This document shows, one piece after another, positions 25,944 to 35,192 of a stretch of DNA of 50,318 nt (position 1 is the first letter of the stretch; each line of letters opens with the position of its first letter). The notes beneath the pieces were generated by a model, which saw only the letters and a program-made list of their open reading frames with translations, was not told the DNA's origin and searched no databases. The translations under genes and the position numbers were made by a program. Location: the NCBI RefSeq assembly GCF_001435525.1, contig NZ_AZDP01000110.1:1-50318 (forward strand). The letters run 5' to 3'. The stretch comes from Levilactobacillus koreensis JCM 16448 (GTDB lineage: Bacteria; Bacillota; Bacilli; Lactobacillales; Lactobacillaceae).

Positions 25944-26124
25944 GAGCCGGAGGAGGCCAGGGATGGAGCCAGCCGTGGAGGTGGTGTTAGCTGGTGATCT
26001 GACCAGCTTACAGCACGGGCGACTTTGGAGACACGGTTTTTCGTGGCTTCAAATCGAGTCGGAAGCCCGTTCTTTGGCTGGAGCGTTCCCACAGCAGGTG
26101 GAATCCCTGGCAACCGTAGTGCGG
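25944..26124 (-). repeat. SIR type B unit, minus sense
   Basis: It begins AGCCGGAGGAGGCCAG and ends CTGGCAACCGTAGTGCG. Arm 3 has inner AGCTGG/CCAGCT, and the basal stem carries one C-C mismatch, shared with the unit at 31923. It is upstream of metG, opposite in sense. Confidence 0.9.
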
Positions 26125-26184
26125 TCAATTTACATGAGTTTTATCTATTCATTTCGAGGATTGACCCCCTAAAATTAACAGATA

Positions 26185-26230
26185 AAACCCCGGTAAAGCG
26201 CTATGGCTGAACCGGGGTTTATGCTATACT
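26185..26230 (+). promoter_or_regulatory. Inverted repeat and extended -10 upstream of metG
   Basis: AAACCCCGGT (26185-26194) pairs with ACCGGGGTTT (26211-26220). TGCTATACT, an extended -10 element, follows at 26222-26230. The hairpin lacks a T tract, so it may be an operator over the -35 region or a weak terminator. Confidence 0.4.
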
Positions 26231-26275
26231 TAATTAGAATTTACATTGAATTTTAACCCGAAAACAACGGAATAA

Positions 26276-28339
<2,064 letters not shown>

Positions 28340-28360
28340 CAAATAAGATAAATCATAACC

Positions 28361-28403
28361 AAAACGTGGGCGGCGGGTCGATAAGACGCCAACCCACGTT
28401 TTG
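28361..28403 (+). terminator. Rho-independent terminator of metG
   Basis: AAAACGTGGG (28361-28370) pairs with CCCACGTTTT (28393-28402), with an inner GGCG/CGCC stem. Confidence 0.85.
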
Positions 28404-28440
28404 TTGGCTATGCGGCCTTGGAAACAGATAGATGGTTGAT

Positions 28441-28598
28441 TCGCCTTACCGGCCGGCAAATATGGGCTGGAACGGTGCGAACACAACTTGAAGCCTCGCA
28501 AGTGCCGAGTCTTCAAGCTTGGTTTTCTACTAAGCTGGCAAGAAACGCCAACTAAGTAGAACGACGCGCCTGAGCCCATATTTGCCGACCTCTCGGCT
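28441..28598 (+). repeat. SIR type A unit, plus sense
   Basis: The outer stem is CGGCAAATATGGGC (28453-28466) with GCCCATATTTGCCG (28574-28587). Compared with the unit at 24042, one G-C pair has become A-T on both strands of the stem. Arm 3 is TTCTACT/AGTAGAA with inner TGGC/GCCA. Confidence 0.9.
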
Positions 28599-28790
28599 AA
28601 CGTGGTGGTTCTATGGCAGCAATGGATTCTGTGTGTGGGCATGCTATAGTCCTTGTTGCGGACAGCATGGTACTTGGTACTCGTCAGGATGGTGGTTTCG
28701 CCTTGCCGACCTCTCGGCTGACGCGGTGGTTCTGTGGCAACAATGGATTATGTGTGTTGGCGTGTTATGGTCCTTGTTGCGGAATACGTT
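28599..28790 (+). repeat. Duplicated flank and internally deleted SIR type A unit
   Basis: The stretch GCCGACCTCTCGGCT plus about 65 nt of flank (28584-28665) is repeated at 28705-28785, a period of 121. The second copy is preceded by CGCCTT, so it looks like a type A unit whose interior is gone, leaving only its two ends. Confidence 0.75.
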
Positions 28791-28823
28791 GAACTTAAAG
28801 TTTGCTATGGCAGAGTTCAATCT

Positions 28824-29007
28824 AAGCCGGAGGCGGCCAGGGATGTAGCCAGCCGTGGTAATCTTATTGGCTGGCATAGCTAGCCAATAAGATGGGCGAC
28901 TTTTAAGACGCACGAATTTTGCGGCTTAAAAGCGAGCGAGAAGCCTGGTGGTCTTCCAGGCTGAAGCGTCCCCACAGCAGGCGGAATCCCTGGCCACCGC
29001 AGTGCGA
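28824..29007 (-). repeat. SIR type B unit, minus sense
   Basis: Arm 3 is ATCTTATTGGCT/AGCCAATAAGAT, a perfect 12-bp stem unrelated in sequence to other copies. Arm 2 is CTTTTAAG/CTTAAAAG. It ends CTGGCCACCGCAGTGCG, 67 nt before the tatD start. Confidence 0.9.
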
Positions 29008-29073
29008 CAAAGTTTAGTCAACTTAACTAATTTAAAATTAAAGAAGTCAAAATCAAAAGCAAGGAGGAATTCG

Positions 29074-29853
29074 ATGAAGATATTTGATTCGCATACGCAT
29101 TTGAACAGCGAAGAGTTTATTAACGACGTGCCCGGCTACCTGAAGCGGGCGGCCGACTTGGGTGTCGTCAAGATGACTAACATTGGCTCCAACACGCAGT
29201 TGAACGCCGACGCTATCAAGCTGGCTCATCAGTATCCGCAACTCTACGCGGCGGTCGGCTGGCATCCAGAGGACTCTAAGAATTACGATGCCGCCGCTGA
29301 GAAGCTATTGGAAGAACAACTGGCCGATGACCGGGTCGTGGCCTTGGGTGAAATTGGACTGGACTATCATTGGGATTCGTCACCGCAGGACGTGCAACGC
29401 AAGGTGTTTGCCCGGCAGATTGCAATCGCTAAAGAAGTTGGCAAGCCCATCGCTGTCCACAATCGTGATGCCTTCGAAGATACTTACCGCATCATCAAAG
29501 AGGCCGGTATCAGTGAAATCGGTGGGGTCATGCACAGTTTTAACGGCGATCCAGAATGGCTCAAGAAGTTCTTGGACCTGGGGATGCACATTTCCTATTC
29601 CGGAGTCGCTAGTTTTAAGAACGCCCATGAAGTCCACGATTCCGTGCGCGCTACGCCACTGGACGTCATGATGGTCGAGACCGATGCGCCATACCTGACG
29701 CCGGAACCGCACCGTGGCGAGCAGAACGAACCCGGATTTACGCGTTACACCGTTGAGGCGATTGCCAAGGAACGGGAAACGACGCCGGAAGAGATCGCTG
29801 CTGCCACGTTTAAAAACGCAGAGGAGTTTTACAAAATAAATGAAGAAGATTAA
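29074..29853 (+). CDS. tatD: TatD family metal-dependent deoxyribonuclease
   Basis: This is a 259-residue TIM-barrel metal hydrolase. Metal ligands are visible as His-x-His in DSHTHLN (residues 5-11), Glu in ALGEIGLDYHWD, His in VHNRD, His in MHSFNG and Asp in VETDAPYLTPEPHRG. TatD proteins are 3'-5' exonucleases with proposed roles in repair or nucleic acid turnover. The start is ATG 29074 after AAGGAGG; the upstream frame (FQAEASPQQAESLA) comes from a SIR unit and is discarded. It overlaps rnmV by 14 nt, so translation is coupled. Confidence 0.93.
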   Translation: MKIFDSHTHLNSEEFINDVPGYLKRAADLGVVKMTNIGSNTQLNADAIKLAHQYPQLYAAVGWHPEDSKNYDAAAEKLLEEQLADDRVVALGEIGLDYHWDSSPQDVQRKVFARQIAIAKEVGKPIAVHNRDAFEDTYRIIKEAGISEIGGVMHSFNGDPEWLKKFLDLGMHISYSGVASFKNAHEVHDSVRATPLDVMMVETDAPYLTPEPHRGEQNEPGFTRYTVEAIAKERETTPEEIAAATFKNAEEFYKINEED

Positions 29854-30409
29854 AGAGGTCCTCGTGGTCGAGGGCAAGGACGATACCAAGCAGATCAACC
29901 GGGCGGTCAACGCCGACACCATTGAGACGCGCGGTTCCGCCATTGATGACGATACGCTGGCCTTAATTGAAAAGTTAGCCGACCAACGGGGCATCATCAT
30001 CTTTACCGACCCCGATTTCTCCGGTGAAAAGATTCGTAAAATTGTGGCCGAAGCCGTTCCCAACGCCAAGCATGCCTTCTTGCCCAAAGCGGAGGGGCGG
30101 CCGGACAAAGCCGGTGGGTCACTGGGTGTCGAACACGCCAGTCCTGAAGCCATTCGCGCGGCACTAGACCACGTGTATACGGAGACCACGGCCGCACCAA
30201 CGTTGATCACCCACGAAGACCTAATGGCCGCTGGGCTGATCGGTGGGGCCGGTGCCAAGGCACGGCGGGAACAGCTCGGTGAACTCTTGCAGATCGGTTA
30301 CGTCAACGGCAAACAGCTCGAGAAGCGCTTACGGATGTTCGGCATCCAGCCGGCAGATTTTGCCGCAGCGCTGGGACAGATTCGAGCAAAGGAGAATGCA
30401 AATGAATAA
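29840..30409 (+). CDS. rnmV: Ribonuclease M5
   Basis: This is a 189-residue Toprim-domain nuclease that matures 5S rRNA by cutting both sides of the precursor. The Toprim motifs are [11 protein letters not shown] (about residues 9-19) with catalytic Glu, and [13 protein letters not shown] with the DxD pair, and the C-terminal [16 protein letters not shown] region is typical. The start ATG lies within the end of tatD, and its own end overlaps the rsmA start by 8 nt (ATGAATAA). The order matches Bacillus. Confidence 0.93.
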   Translation: MKKIKEVLVVEGKDDTKQINRAVNADTIETRGSAIDDDTLALIEKLADQRGIIIFTDPDFSGEKIRKIVAEAVPNAKHAFLPKAEGRPDKAGGSLGVEHASPEAIRAALDHVYTETTAAPTLITHEDLMAAGLIGGAGAKARREQLGELLQIGYVNGKQLEKRLRMFGIQPADFAAALGQIRAKENANE

Positions 30410-31292
30410 CAGCGTACCAGAAATTGGCTCACCAGCCCGGACTAAAGCAATTCTTAACCGGTACCACTTGGTGGCGAAGAAGAGCTTGGGTCAGAACTTC
30501 TTGTCCGACCTAAATATTCTACGCAACATTGTGGCGGCCGGCGATGTGACCGAACACGATAACGTCATTGAAATTGGCCCCGGCATCGGTGCCTTGACCG
30601 AACAGATCGCCAAGCGGGCTCATCACGTGGTAGCGTTTGAAATCGACGAAAACCTCTTGCCAGTCTTGGACGAGACGCTGATGGATTACGACAACGTCAC
30701 GGTCATTAACCAGGATATTTTAAAGGCAAACTTGCCGGAAGTGGTCAAGCACGATTTTGAACCCGGCCATCCGCTGAAATTAATTGCGAACTTGCCTTAC
30801 TACATCACGACGCCAATCTTGATGGGGGTGCTCCAGAGTCAGGTGGACTTCGATACGATCGTGGTTATGATGCAGGCCGAAGTGGCGGATCGACTAGTGG
30901 CCGAACCCGGCACCAAGGCGTACGGGTCATTGTCGGTGGTCATGCAATACCGGGCCCACGTCGAAGTGGCGTTTGCGGTGCCCCGGACGGCATTTATTCC
31001 ACAACCGAACGTTGACTCGGCAATTATTCGCTTGACTCGGCGCGACCCGTTGCCGGTTAAACCGTACGAAGACCAAGCCCTCTTCAAGTTTGTTAAGGGC
31101 TGCTTCGCTCACCGACGGAAATCACTGTGGAACAATTTACAGGGGATTTTCGGAAAACAACCGGAAGTTCGTGAACGAATTGAATCCGTTTTAAATCAGA
31201 CGGGAATTTCGCGTCAGCTGCGACCAGAGCGGCTAACCCTGATAAATTTCATCGAATTAACCAACGCTTTTCACAATGAAGGACTTATGTAA
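30402..31292 (+). CDS. rsmA: 16S rRNA dimethyladenosine transferase
   Basis: This is a 296-residue SAM-dependent methyltransferase that dimethylates two adjacent adenines near the 3' end of 16S rRNA (KsgA). The [11 protein letters not shown] start, SAM-binding [14 protein letters not shown], catalytic [11 protein letters not shown] and C-terminal [13 protein letters not shown] are all intact. The start is ATG 30402, 7 nt after AAAGGAG; an ATG at 30396 is in frame but is too close to the ribosome site. It overlaps rnmV by 8 nt. It was formerly called ksgA. Confidence 0.95.
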   Translation: MNNSVPEIGSPARTKAILNRYHLVAKKSLGQNFLSDLNILRNIVAAGDVTEHDNVIEIGPGIGALTEQIAKRAHHVVAFEIDENLLPVLDETLMDYDNVTVINQDILKANLPEVVKHDFEPGHPLKLIANLPYYITTPILMGVLQSQVDFDTIVVMMQAEVADRLVAEPGTKAYGSLSVVMQYRAHVEVAFAVPRTAFIPQPNVDSAIIRLTRRDPLPVKPYEDQALFKFVKGCFAHRRKSLWNNLQGIFGKQPEVRERIESVLNQTGISRQLRPERLTLINFIELTNAFHNEGLM

Positions 31293-31312
31293 CCCTTACC
31301 AATTGTGGATTC

Positions 31313-31379
31313 TTGCGGTTTGAGGCCTGTTGTGGTATAATTTGCGTTTTTTGTGAAACGATGTTATAATTGTTTCACA
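31313..31379 (+). promoter_or_regulatory. Two tandem veg promoters and an inverted repeat
   Basis: P1 is TTGCGG (31313-31318), 17 nt and TATAAT (31336-31341), with an extended TGG. P2 is TTGCGT (31342-31347), 17 nt and TATAAT (31365-31370). TGTGAAAC (31352-31359) and GTTTCACA (31372-31379) form a perfect inverted repeat around the P2 -10 element. Confidence 0.7.
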
Positions 31380-31391
31380 GAGGTGAAGTGC

Positions 31392-31628
31392 ATGCCAACA
31401 AGTTTAGCGAACATTAAGAACAAACTGGACGATCGCATCGGCGAAAAGTTGATGGTGATTGCACAGGCCGGGCGTAAGAAGACGACAGAGCGGCATGGAA
31501 TTCTTCGGGAAACCTATCCAGCCGTTTTCGTAGTGGATCTAGACCAAGACGAAAACTCGTTTGAACGGGTTTCATACAGTTACACCGATATTTTAACCAA
31601 AAACATCGAAGTAGACTTTGATGAATAG
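31392..31628 (+). CDS. veg: Veg protein
   Basis: This is a 78-residue protein matching the Veg family. The MPTSLANIKNKLDDRIGEKL start, AGRKKTTERHGILRETYPAVFVVDLDQDENSFERVSYSYTDILT core and acidic end are typical. In Bacillus subtilis Veg promotes biofilm formation by acting on the SinR pathway; here, with no SinR system expected, the role is open. The start is ATG 31392 with GAGGTG upstream. It has its own strong tandem promoters and a short terminator, and lies between rsmA and ispE as in Bacillus. Confidence 0.93.
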   Translation: MPTSLANIKNKLDDRIGEKLMVIAQAGRKKTTERHGILRETYPAVFVVDLDQDENSFERVSYSYTDILTKNIEVDFDE

Positions 31629-31634
31629 ATAATT

Positions 31635-31655
31635 GGGCCGATCAAGGCCTTTTTA
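31635..31655 (+). terminator. Short terminator after veg
   Basis: GGCC (31636-31639) pairs with GGCC (31646-31649), followed by TTTTT. Confidence 0.6.
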
Positions 31656-31691
31656 TTTTGCCCAAATTCTTTTGCAACACTGATGGTGTCA

Positions 31692-31745
31692 TTCGCCTTA
31701 CCGGCCGCCAGATATGGAGTTTTTATGGTAGTGATGGATGATGAC
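31692..31745 (+). repeat. Internally deleted SIR type A fragment
   Basis: CGCCTTACCGGCCGCCAGA is the left end of type A and is joined nearly directly to the conserved right flank (TATGGTAGTGATGG). A further flank-like piece lies at about 31845-31880 (AAAGGTTGAAAG). Confidence 0.6.
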
Positions 31746-31922
31746 TGTCAAAACGTTATGGCTAGACAGCAATGTAAATGTGTTGAGACATTATCAGTCA
31801 AGCCACTGGTCTAAAAGGAGCATCACTTGTCATCCTTTTACGATAACTAAAGGTTGAAAGATAAAATACCTGTCTCGCCCCAGTATTGGCAAGGATTTGC
31901 ACCATTAAGATAGTGTGAAATT

Positions 31923-32112
31923 GCCGCACTCCGGCTGACAGGAATTCCGCCTGCTGTGGGGACGCTTCAGACTGGAAAATCACCAGTCTTCTCGCTCGCT
32001 TTGAAGCCACGAAGAACGCGTGTCTCCAAAGTCGCCCGTGCTGTAAGCTGGCTTCAGAATCGCCAGCTAACACCACCTCCACGGCTGGCTGCATCCCTGT
32101 CCTCCTCCGGCT
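31923..32112 (+). repeat. SIR type B unit, plus sense
   Basis: Arms 1 and 2 read CTTCAGACTGG...CCAGTCTTC and CTTTGAAG/CTCCAAAG. Arm 3 has inner AGCTGGC/GCCAGCT. The basal stem of arm 3 has the same C-C mismatch as the unit at 25944, a sign of close relationship. It ends CCTCCTCCGGC. Confidence 0.88.
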
Positions 32113-32220
32113 TGACTGTGCGTTACCACGACAACAGTCGAAAACCTTGAGACTAGTGATTTCGGGCCAATCGATAGTGACTGCTACAGTCATTATCTTC
32201 GTCGTCTACGCACACTGTGT

Positions 32221-32475
32221 AAGCCGAGAGGTCGGCAGATATGGGCTCAGGCGCGTCGTTCTGCTTGGTCGGCGTTTCTGCTGGCTTAGCAGAAAACCAA
32301 TCTTGAAGACTCGGTTCTTTCGAGGCTTCAAGTTGCGTTCGCACCGTTCCAGCCCATATCTGCCGGCCGGTAAGGCGAAGGACCCACCAGGTTGCCTAGT
32401 TTTAGATTCACGATTGTTTCTAGAGCAGGTATGGCTGGTATTTTGGAACTTTCAACCTTTAGTTACGATAAAACT
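32221..32475 (-). repeat. SIR type A unit, minus sense, with long conserved flank
   Basis: The core 32221-32378 has GGCAGATATGGGCT/AGCCCATATCTGCC and arm 3 TTCTGCT/AGCAGAA, where a pair has changed relative to the 28441 unit. The flank 32369-32475, read on the minus strand, nearly matches 6493-6580. Confidence 0.88.
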
Positions 32476-32480
32476 CAATT

Positions 32481-32560
32481 TAAGCTGGAGGAGGGTTGTA
32501 GCCAGAAGCCTGTTCTTTGGCTAGATTGTTTCCGCCACAGTAGGTGGAATCCAGTGCGAC
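32481..32560 (-). repeat. Truncated SIR type B unit, minus sense
   Basis: It has AAGCTGGAGGAGG and GGTGGAATCCAGTGCGAC ends with only the arm 1 region between; arms 2 and 3 are deleted. The region 32561-32715 holds a TATAAT at 32650-32655 that may serve ispE, but no matching -35 was found. Confidence 0.7.
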
Positions 32561-32715
32561 TAGCCAGGCCCAATCCGGCTCTAACCATATATTTCCGTAA
32601 AGAATGCAATGCGCTTGGAGAACCCTTTTTCTTTTGGCAGGAAGCATAGTATAATAGGCTTAATCAGATTCACGAGAACGGTAGGCGGTGGCCTATTTAG
32701 AATTAAGGTGAGCTC

Positions 32716-33570
32716 ATGCAACTGATTGAAAAGGCGCCTGCCAAGATAAACCTCGGGCTCGACACCCCCTATCACCACCAGGATGGGGCGGAGGAGTGGA
32801 ACATGGTCATGACGTCCGTGGACTTGGCGGACTATGTCGAAATTCAAACACTAACCAAGCACAAGCGCATCCGGGTAGCCTCGGATAGTGGTTTTTTGCC
32901 CAATGACCAGCGAAATCTGGCCTTTCAGGCGGCACATTTACTCCAAACCAAATATCACGTTGATGAGGGCGTTAATATCCGCATCAAGAAAAATATTCCG
33001 GTAGCAGCCGGTCTCGGCGGTGGATCATCCGACGCCGCGGCGGTTCTGCGGGGACTTAATCAGTTGTGGCAACTCAATTTGAGCTGGCAAGAGTTGGCAG
33101 AATTGGGGTTACAGATTGACTCGGACGTGCCGTACTGCGTGTATGGTCGTACGGCCCACGTTCGCGGCAGAGGGGAACGGATTACCCCGTTATCCAAGTT
33201 GCCGGCGGCCTGGGTCGTTTTGGCTAAGCCTAAGGTCAGCGTTTCCACGCCCAGCATTTTACAGCAGATTCGCTATGATCAGCTGGAACATCCCGATATC
33301 GACGCCTTATTGCGCGCGGTTCGAAATCAGGATATCGAGGCGATGTGTGCGGTCATGGGCAATGCGCTGGAGCCGTTGACGTCCCACCGATATCCGGAAA
33401 TTACTCAGTTGAAACAACAGATGATGAAGTTTGGTGCCGATGCCGCCCAGATGAGCGGGACCGGTCCGACCGTCTTCGGGTTGTGTGGCAAACAGTCACG
33501 CGCCCAACGGGTCTTTAATGGGATGAAAGGCTTCTGCCGGGAAGTTTATTTGGTACGGCCGTTACCGTAA
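32716..33570 (+). CDS. ispE: 4-diphosphocytidyl-2-C-methylerythritol kinase-like GHMP kinase
   Basis: This is a 284-residue GHMP kinase. The substrate motif EKAPAKINLGLDT (5-17), the ATP-binding PVAAGLGGGSSDAAAVL (about residues 95-111) and the C-terminal QMSGTGPTVFGL motif are all intact. IspE phosphorylates CDP-methylerythritol in the MEP pathway. The window carries mvaA of the mevalonate pathway, so this copy is probably an orphan; its real substrate is unknown. The place upstream of purR matches the Bacillus order, but here about 12 kb of other genes lie between. AAGGTGAG precedes the ATG. The UDG-like gene follows 26 nt downstream. Confidence 0.9.
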   Translation: MQLIEKAPAKINLGLDTPYHHQDGAEEWNMVMTSVDLADYVEIQTLTKHKRIRVASDSGFLPNDQRNLAFQAAHLLQTKYHVDEGVNIRIKKNIPVAAGLGGGSSDAAAVLRGLNQLWQLNLSWQELAELGLQIDSDVPYCVYGRTAHVRGRGERITPLSKLPAAWVVLAKPKVSVSTPSILQQIRYDQLEHPDIDALLRAVRNQDIEAMCAVMGNALEPLTSHRYPEITQLKQQMMKFGADAAQMSGTGPTVFGLCGKQSRAQRVFNGMKGFCREVYLVRPLP

Positions 33571-33595
33571 AATGGGTCAAGTGAGGATGGCAGTG

Positions 33596-34177
33596 ATGAC
33601 GAAAGCAGACGATATTTTTCAAGCAATTCAGGATGATCCGCAAAACGCTGATTTTACAGCACAGGGTATTTTACCGCTGTATCACGTGGCGGCGGATGCG
33701 GAGATTCTATTGGTCAGTCAGGCGCCCAGTCGACAGGCCCAGGCGTCCATGACGTTTTGGGATGATGCCAGTGGAAATCGGCTCAGAGACTGGATGGGCG
33801 TGACCAAGGATCAATTTTATCACTCAGGCAAGCTGGCCGTGTTACCGTTGGACTTCTATTATCCTGGTAAGCACGAGCACGGTGGGGACCTGCCACCGCG
33901 GAAAGGCTTCGCCGAAAAATGGCACGCGCCGTTACTTGAGCTGATGCCCAACATCAAGTTGACGTTATTGATCGGCCAGTACGCACAGAAGGCCTACCTG
34001 ACCCATCACGAAAAGACGTTAACAGCGACGGTCGAGCACTACGCGGATTACTTACCAGAATATTTTCCGTTGGTTCATCCATCGCCGTTAAATTATGGTT
34101 GGCAACACCAGCACCCGTGGTTCGTCGAGTCAGTGGTCCCGGAGCTCCAGCAGCGGGTTCATGAGATCATGGGCTAA
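33596..34177 (+). CDS. Uracil-DNA glycosylase superfamily protein
   Basis: This 193-residue protein has the UDG-like fold motifs: ILLVSQAPSRQAQAS (about residues 33-47) in place of the GxxPG motif 1, a central TLLIGQYAQKAYL strand, and HPSPLNYGW as the C-terminal His motif. Members of this family are annotated as uracil-DNA glycosylases, but the motif 1 catalytic residue is not conserved in a way that proves activity. The ATG at 33596 has AGGA 8 nt upstream; the frame is open to an ATG at 33572, which I judge less likely. It is probably cotranscribed with ispE and ends at a hairpin near 34221. Confidence 0.78.
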   Translation: MTKADDIFQAIQDDPQNADFTAQGILPLYHVAADAEILLVSQAPSRQAQASMTFWDDASGNRLRDWMGVTKDQFYHSGKLAVLPLDFYYPGKHEHGGDLPPRKGFAEKWHAPLLELMPNIKLTLLIGQYAQKAYLTHHEKTLTATVEHYADYLPEYFPLVHPSPLNYGWQHQHPWFVESVVPELQQRVHEIMG

Positions 34178-34220
34178 GCGAACTTAGCAAAGTTACTTTG
34201 TTTAATGCAATAATTAGAAA

Positions 34221-34274
34221 AGAGCGATCTACCCGTTCCTCACGAGCAAGTGGGGCCGAGGAGACCGCTTTTTT
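34221..34274 (+). terminator. Imperfect terminator hairpin
   Basis: AGCG (34223-34226) pairs with CGCT (34266-34269), with further pairing inside (CTCAC/GTGGG), followed by a T run. The region 34277-34549 holds nothing recognised. Confidence 0.5.
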
Positions 34275-34549
34275 AGTCAATTCCTGTCGTAAATCGCTTC
34301 AAATAGTCACTTCGGTAACTGAACTTTCCTTAGCTGTTAATAATCGGTGGCTTGGTTTGGTTAGTAGATGTGTAAAGATGGTTGGAGTTTTGGCCGATGA
34401 GCCGCGCTAAGTGCCGGTTGTAGTAAGAAGTTTAGGGTCAAAGACTCGTTCACCGCAAAAAATGTTGAAGAGCAAGCCGATTGTCATGGTTATCGGCTAG
34501 AGAAGTAGTTAGCACGCGCCAACCACTTGTTGCCAGAATGCTCAATCGT

Positions 34550-34733
34550 AGCCGGAGGAGGCCAGGGATGAAGCCAGCCGTGTCGACGATGTTAGTCGAG
34601 GTACTTTCTCGGCTTACATCGTGGGACGACCTCGGAGACACGTGTTCTTCGTGGCTTTGAGGCGAGCTGGAAGTCCGCTCTTTGACTGGAGGCGTTCCCC
34701 ACAGCAGGCGTAATCCCTGGCAGCCGCAGGCGG
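34550..34733 (-). repeat. SIR type B unit, minus sense
   Basis: Arm 3 is ACGATGT/ACATCGT, perfect, with inner CGAG/CTCG. The ends are AGCCGGAGGAGGCCAG and CTGGCAGCCGCAGGCG. Confidence 0.9.
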
Positions 34734-34765
34734 ACACTCTAAATCAATCTCGACCCACCAAAAAA

Positions 34766-34801
34766 GGGGTCCACCAGCGACCAATCTCACTGGTGGACCC
34801 C
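34766..34801 (-). terminator. Perfect hairpin, terminator-like on the minus strand
   Basis: GGGGTCCACCAG (34766-34777) pairs perfectly with CTGGTGGACCCC (34790-34801). Six A residues precede it on the plus strand, giving a T6 tract on the minus strand. No minus-strand gene lies to its right. Confidence 0.6.
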
Positions 34802-35025
34802 AAATTAAAGTCAAAAAATAAATATGTAAACAACCAACTCGCTTTGATTTGGTCGACGTGGGCTGGACGCCAACACTACTCGGAGCGAAACCGAGCATAA
34901 AACAACTGAGACGGGGCTTCATGGCCGCGTCGATTCGGTAGTTCTAACAAACAACAACTGTGACAAGAAGTTTCGGAAATTGAATTTTTTAATCGTCACC
35001 AACAGTGTAGCCGAGTGACTATTAA

Positions 35026-35040
35026 TTGTCAACGCTTTCA
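35026..35040 (+). promoter_or_regulatory. Upstream cre-like site
   Basis: TTGTCAACGCTTTCA matches the CcpA cre consensus WTGNAANCGNWNNCW with one mismatch. Confidence 0.5.
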
Positions 35041-35103
35041 TATAAATATTTCTATGAATTTTCAGTTAACGCTTGATATAGGTAGATTGTTCAAAAATAG
35101 CTA

Positions 35104-35132
35104 TTGACAATTGGAAGCGGTTACAGTATGAT
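35104..35132 (+). promoter_or_regulatory. Symporter promoter with cre site
   Basis: TTGACA (35104-35109), 17 nt and TATGAT (35127-35132) form a strong promoter. TTGGAAGCGGTTACA (35111-35125), a full match to the cre consensus, fills the spacer, so CcpA should block the gene when preferred sugar is present. Confidence 0.85.
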
Positions 35133-35192
35133 TTGCATTGGAAATTGAATTTTTTATCACCGTCATACACTTACTTCTAAGAGGTGCTTCAT

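Larger units (their letters stand above)
34975..35156 (+). repeat. Direct repeat flanking the symporter promoter
   Basis: GGAAATTGAATTTTTTA occurs at 34975-34991 and again at 35140-35156, just after the -10 element. It may be a binding site for the ROK regulator encoded downstream. Confidence 0.5.

Noticed and set aside
26185-26220. Hairpin upstream of metG as T-box or riboswitch
   Set aside because: No T-box sequence or other riboswitch core; only a simple inverted repeat.
29380-30258. 292-codon minus-strand frame
   Set aside because: Shadow over tatD and rnmV, which both have intact motifs.
34614-34922. 102-codon minus-strand frame
   Set aside because: Spans a SIR unit and the perfect hairpin; composition is not protein-like.
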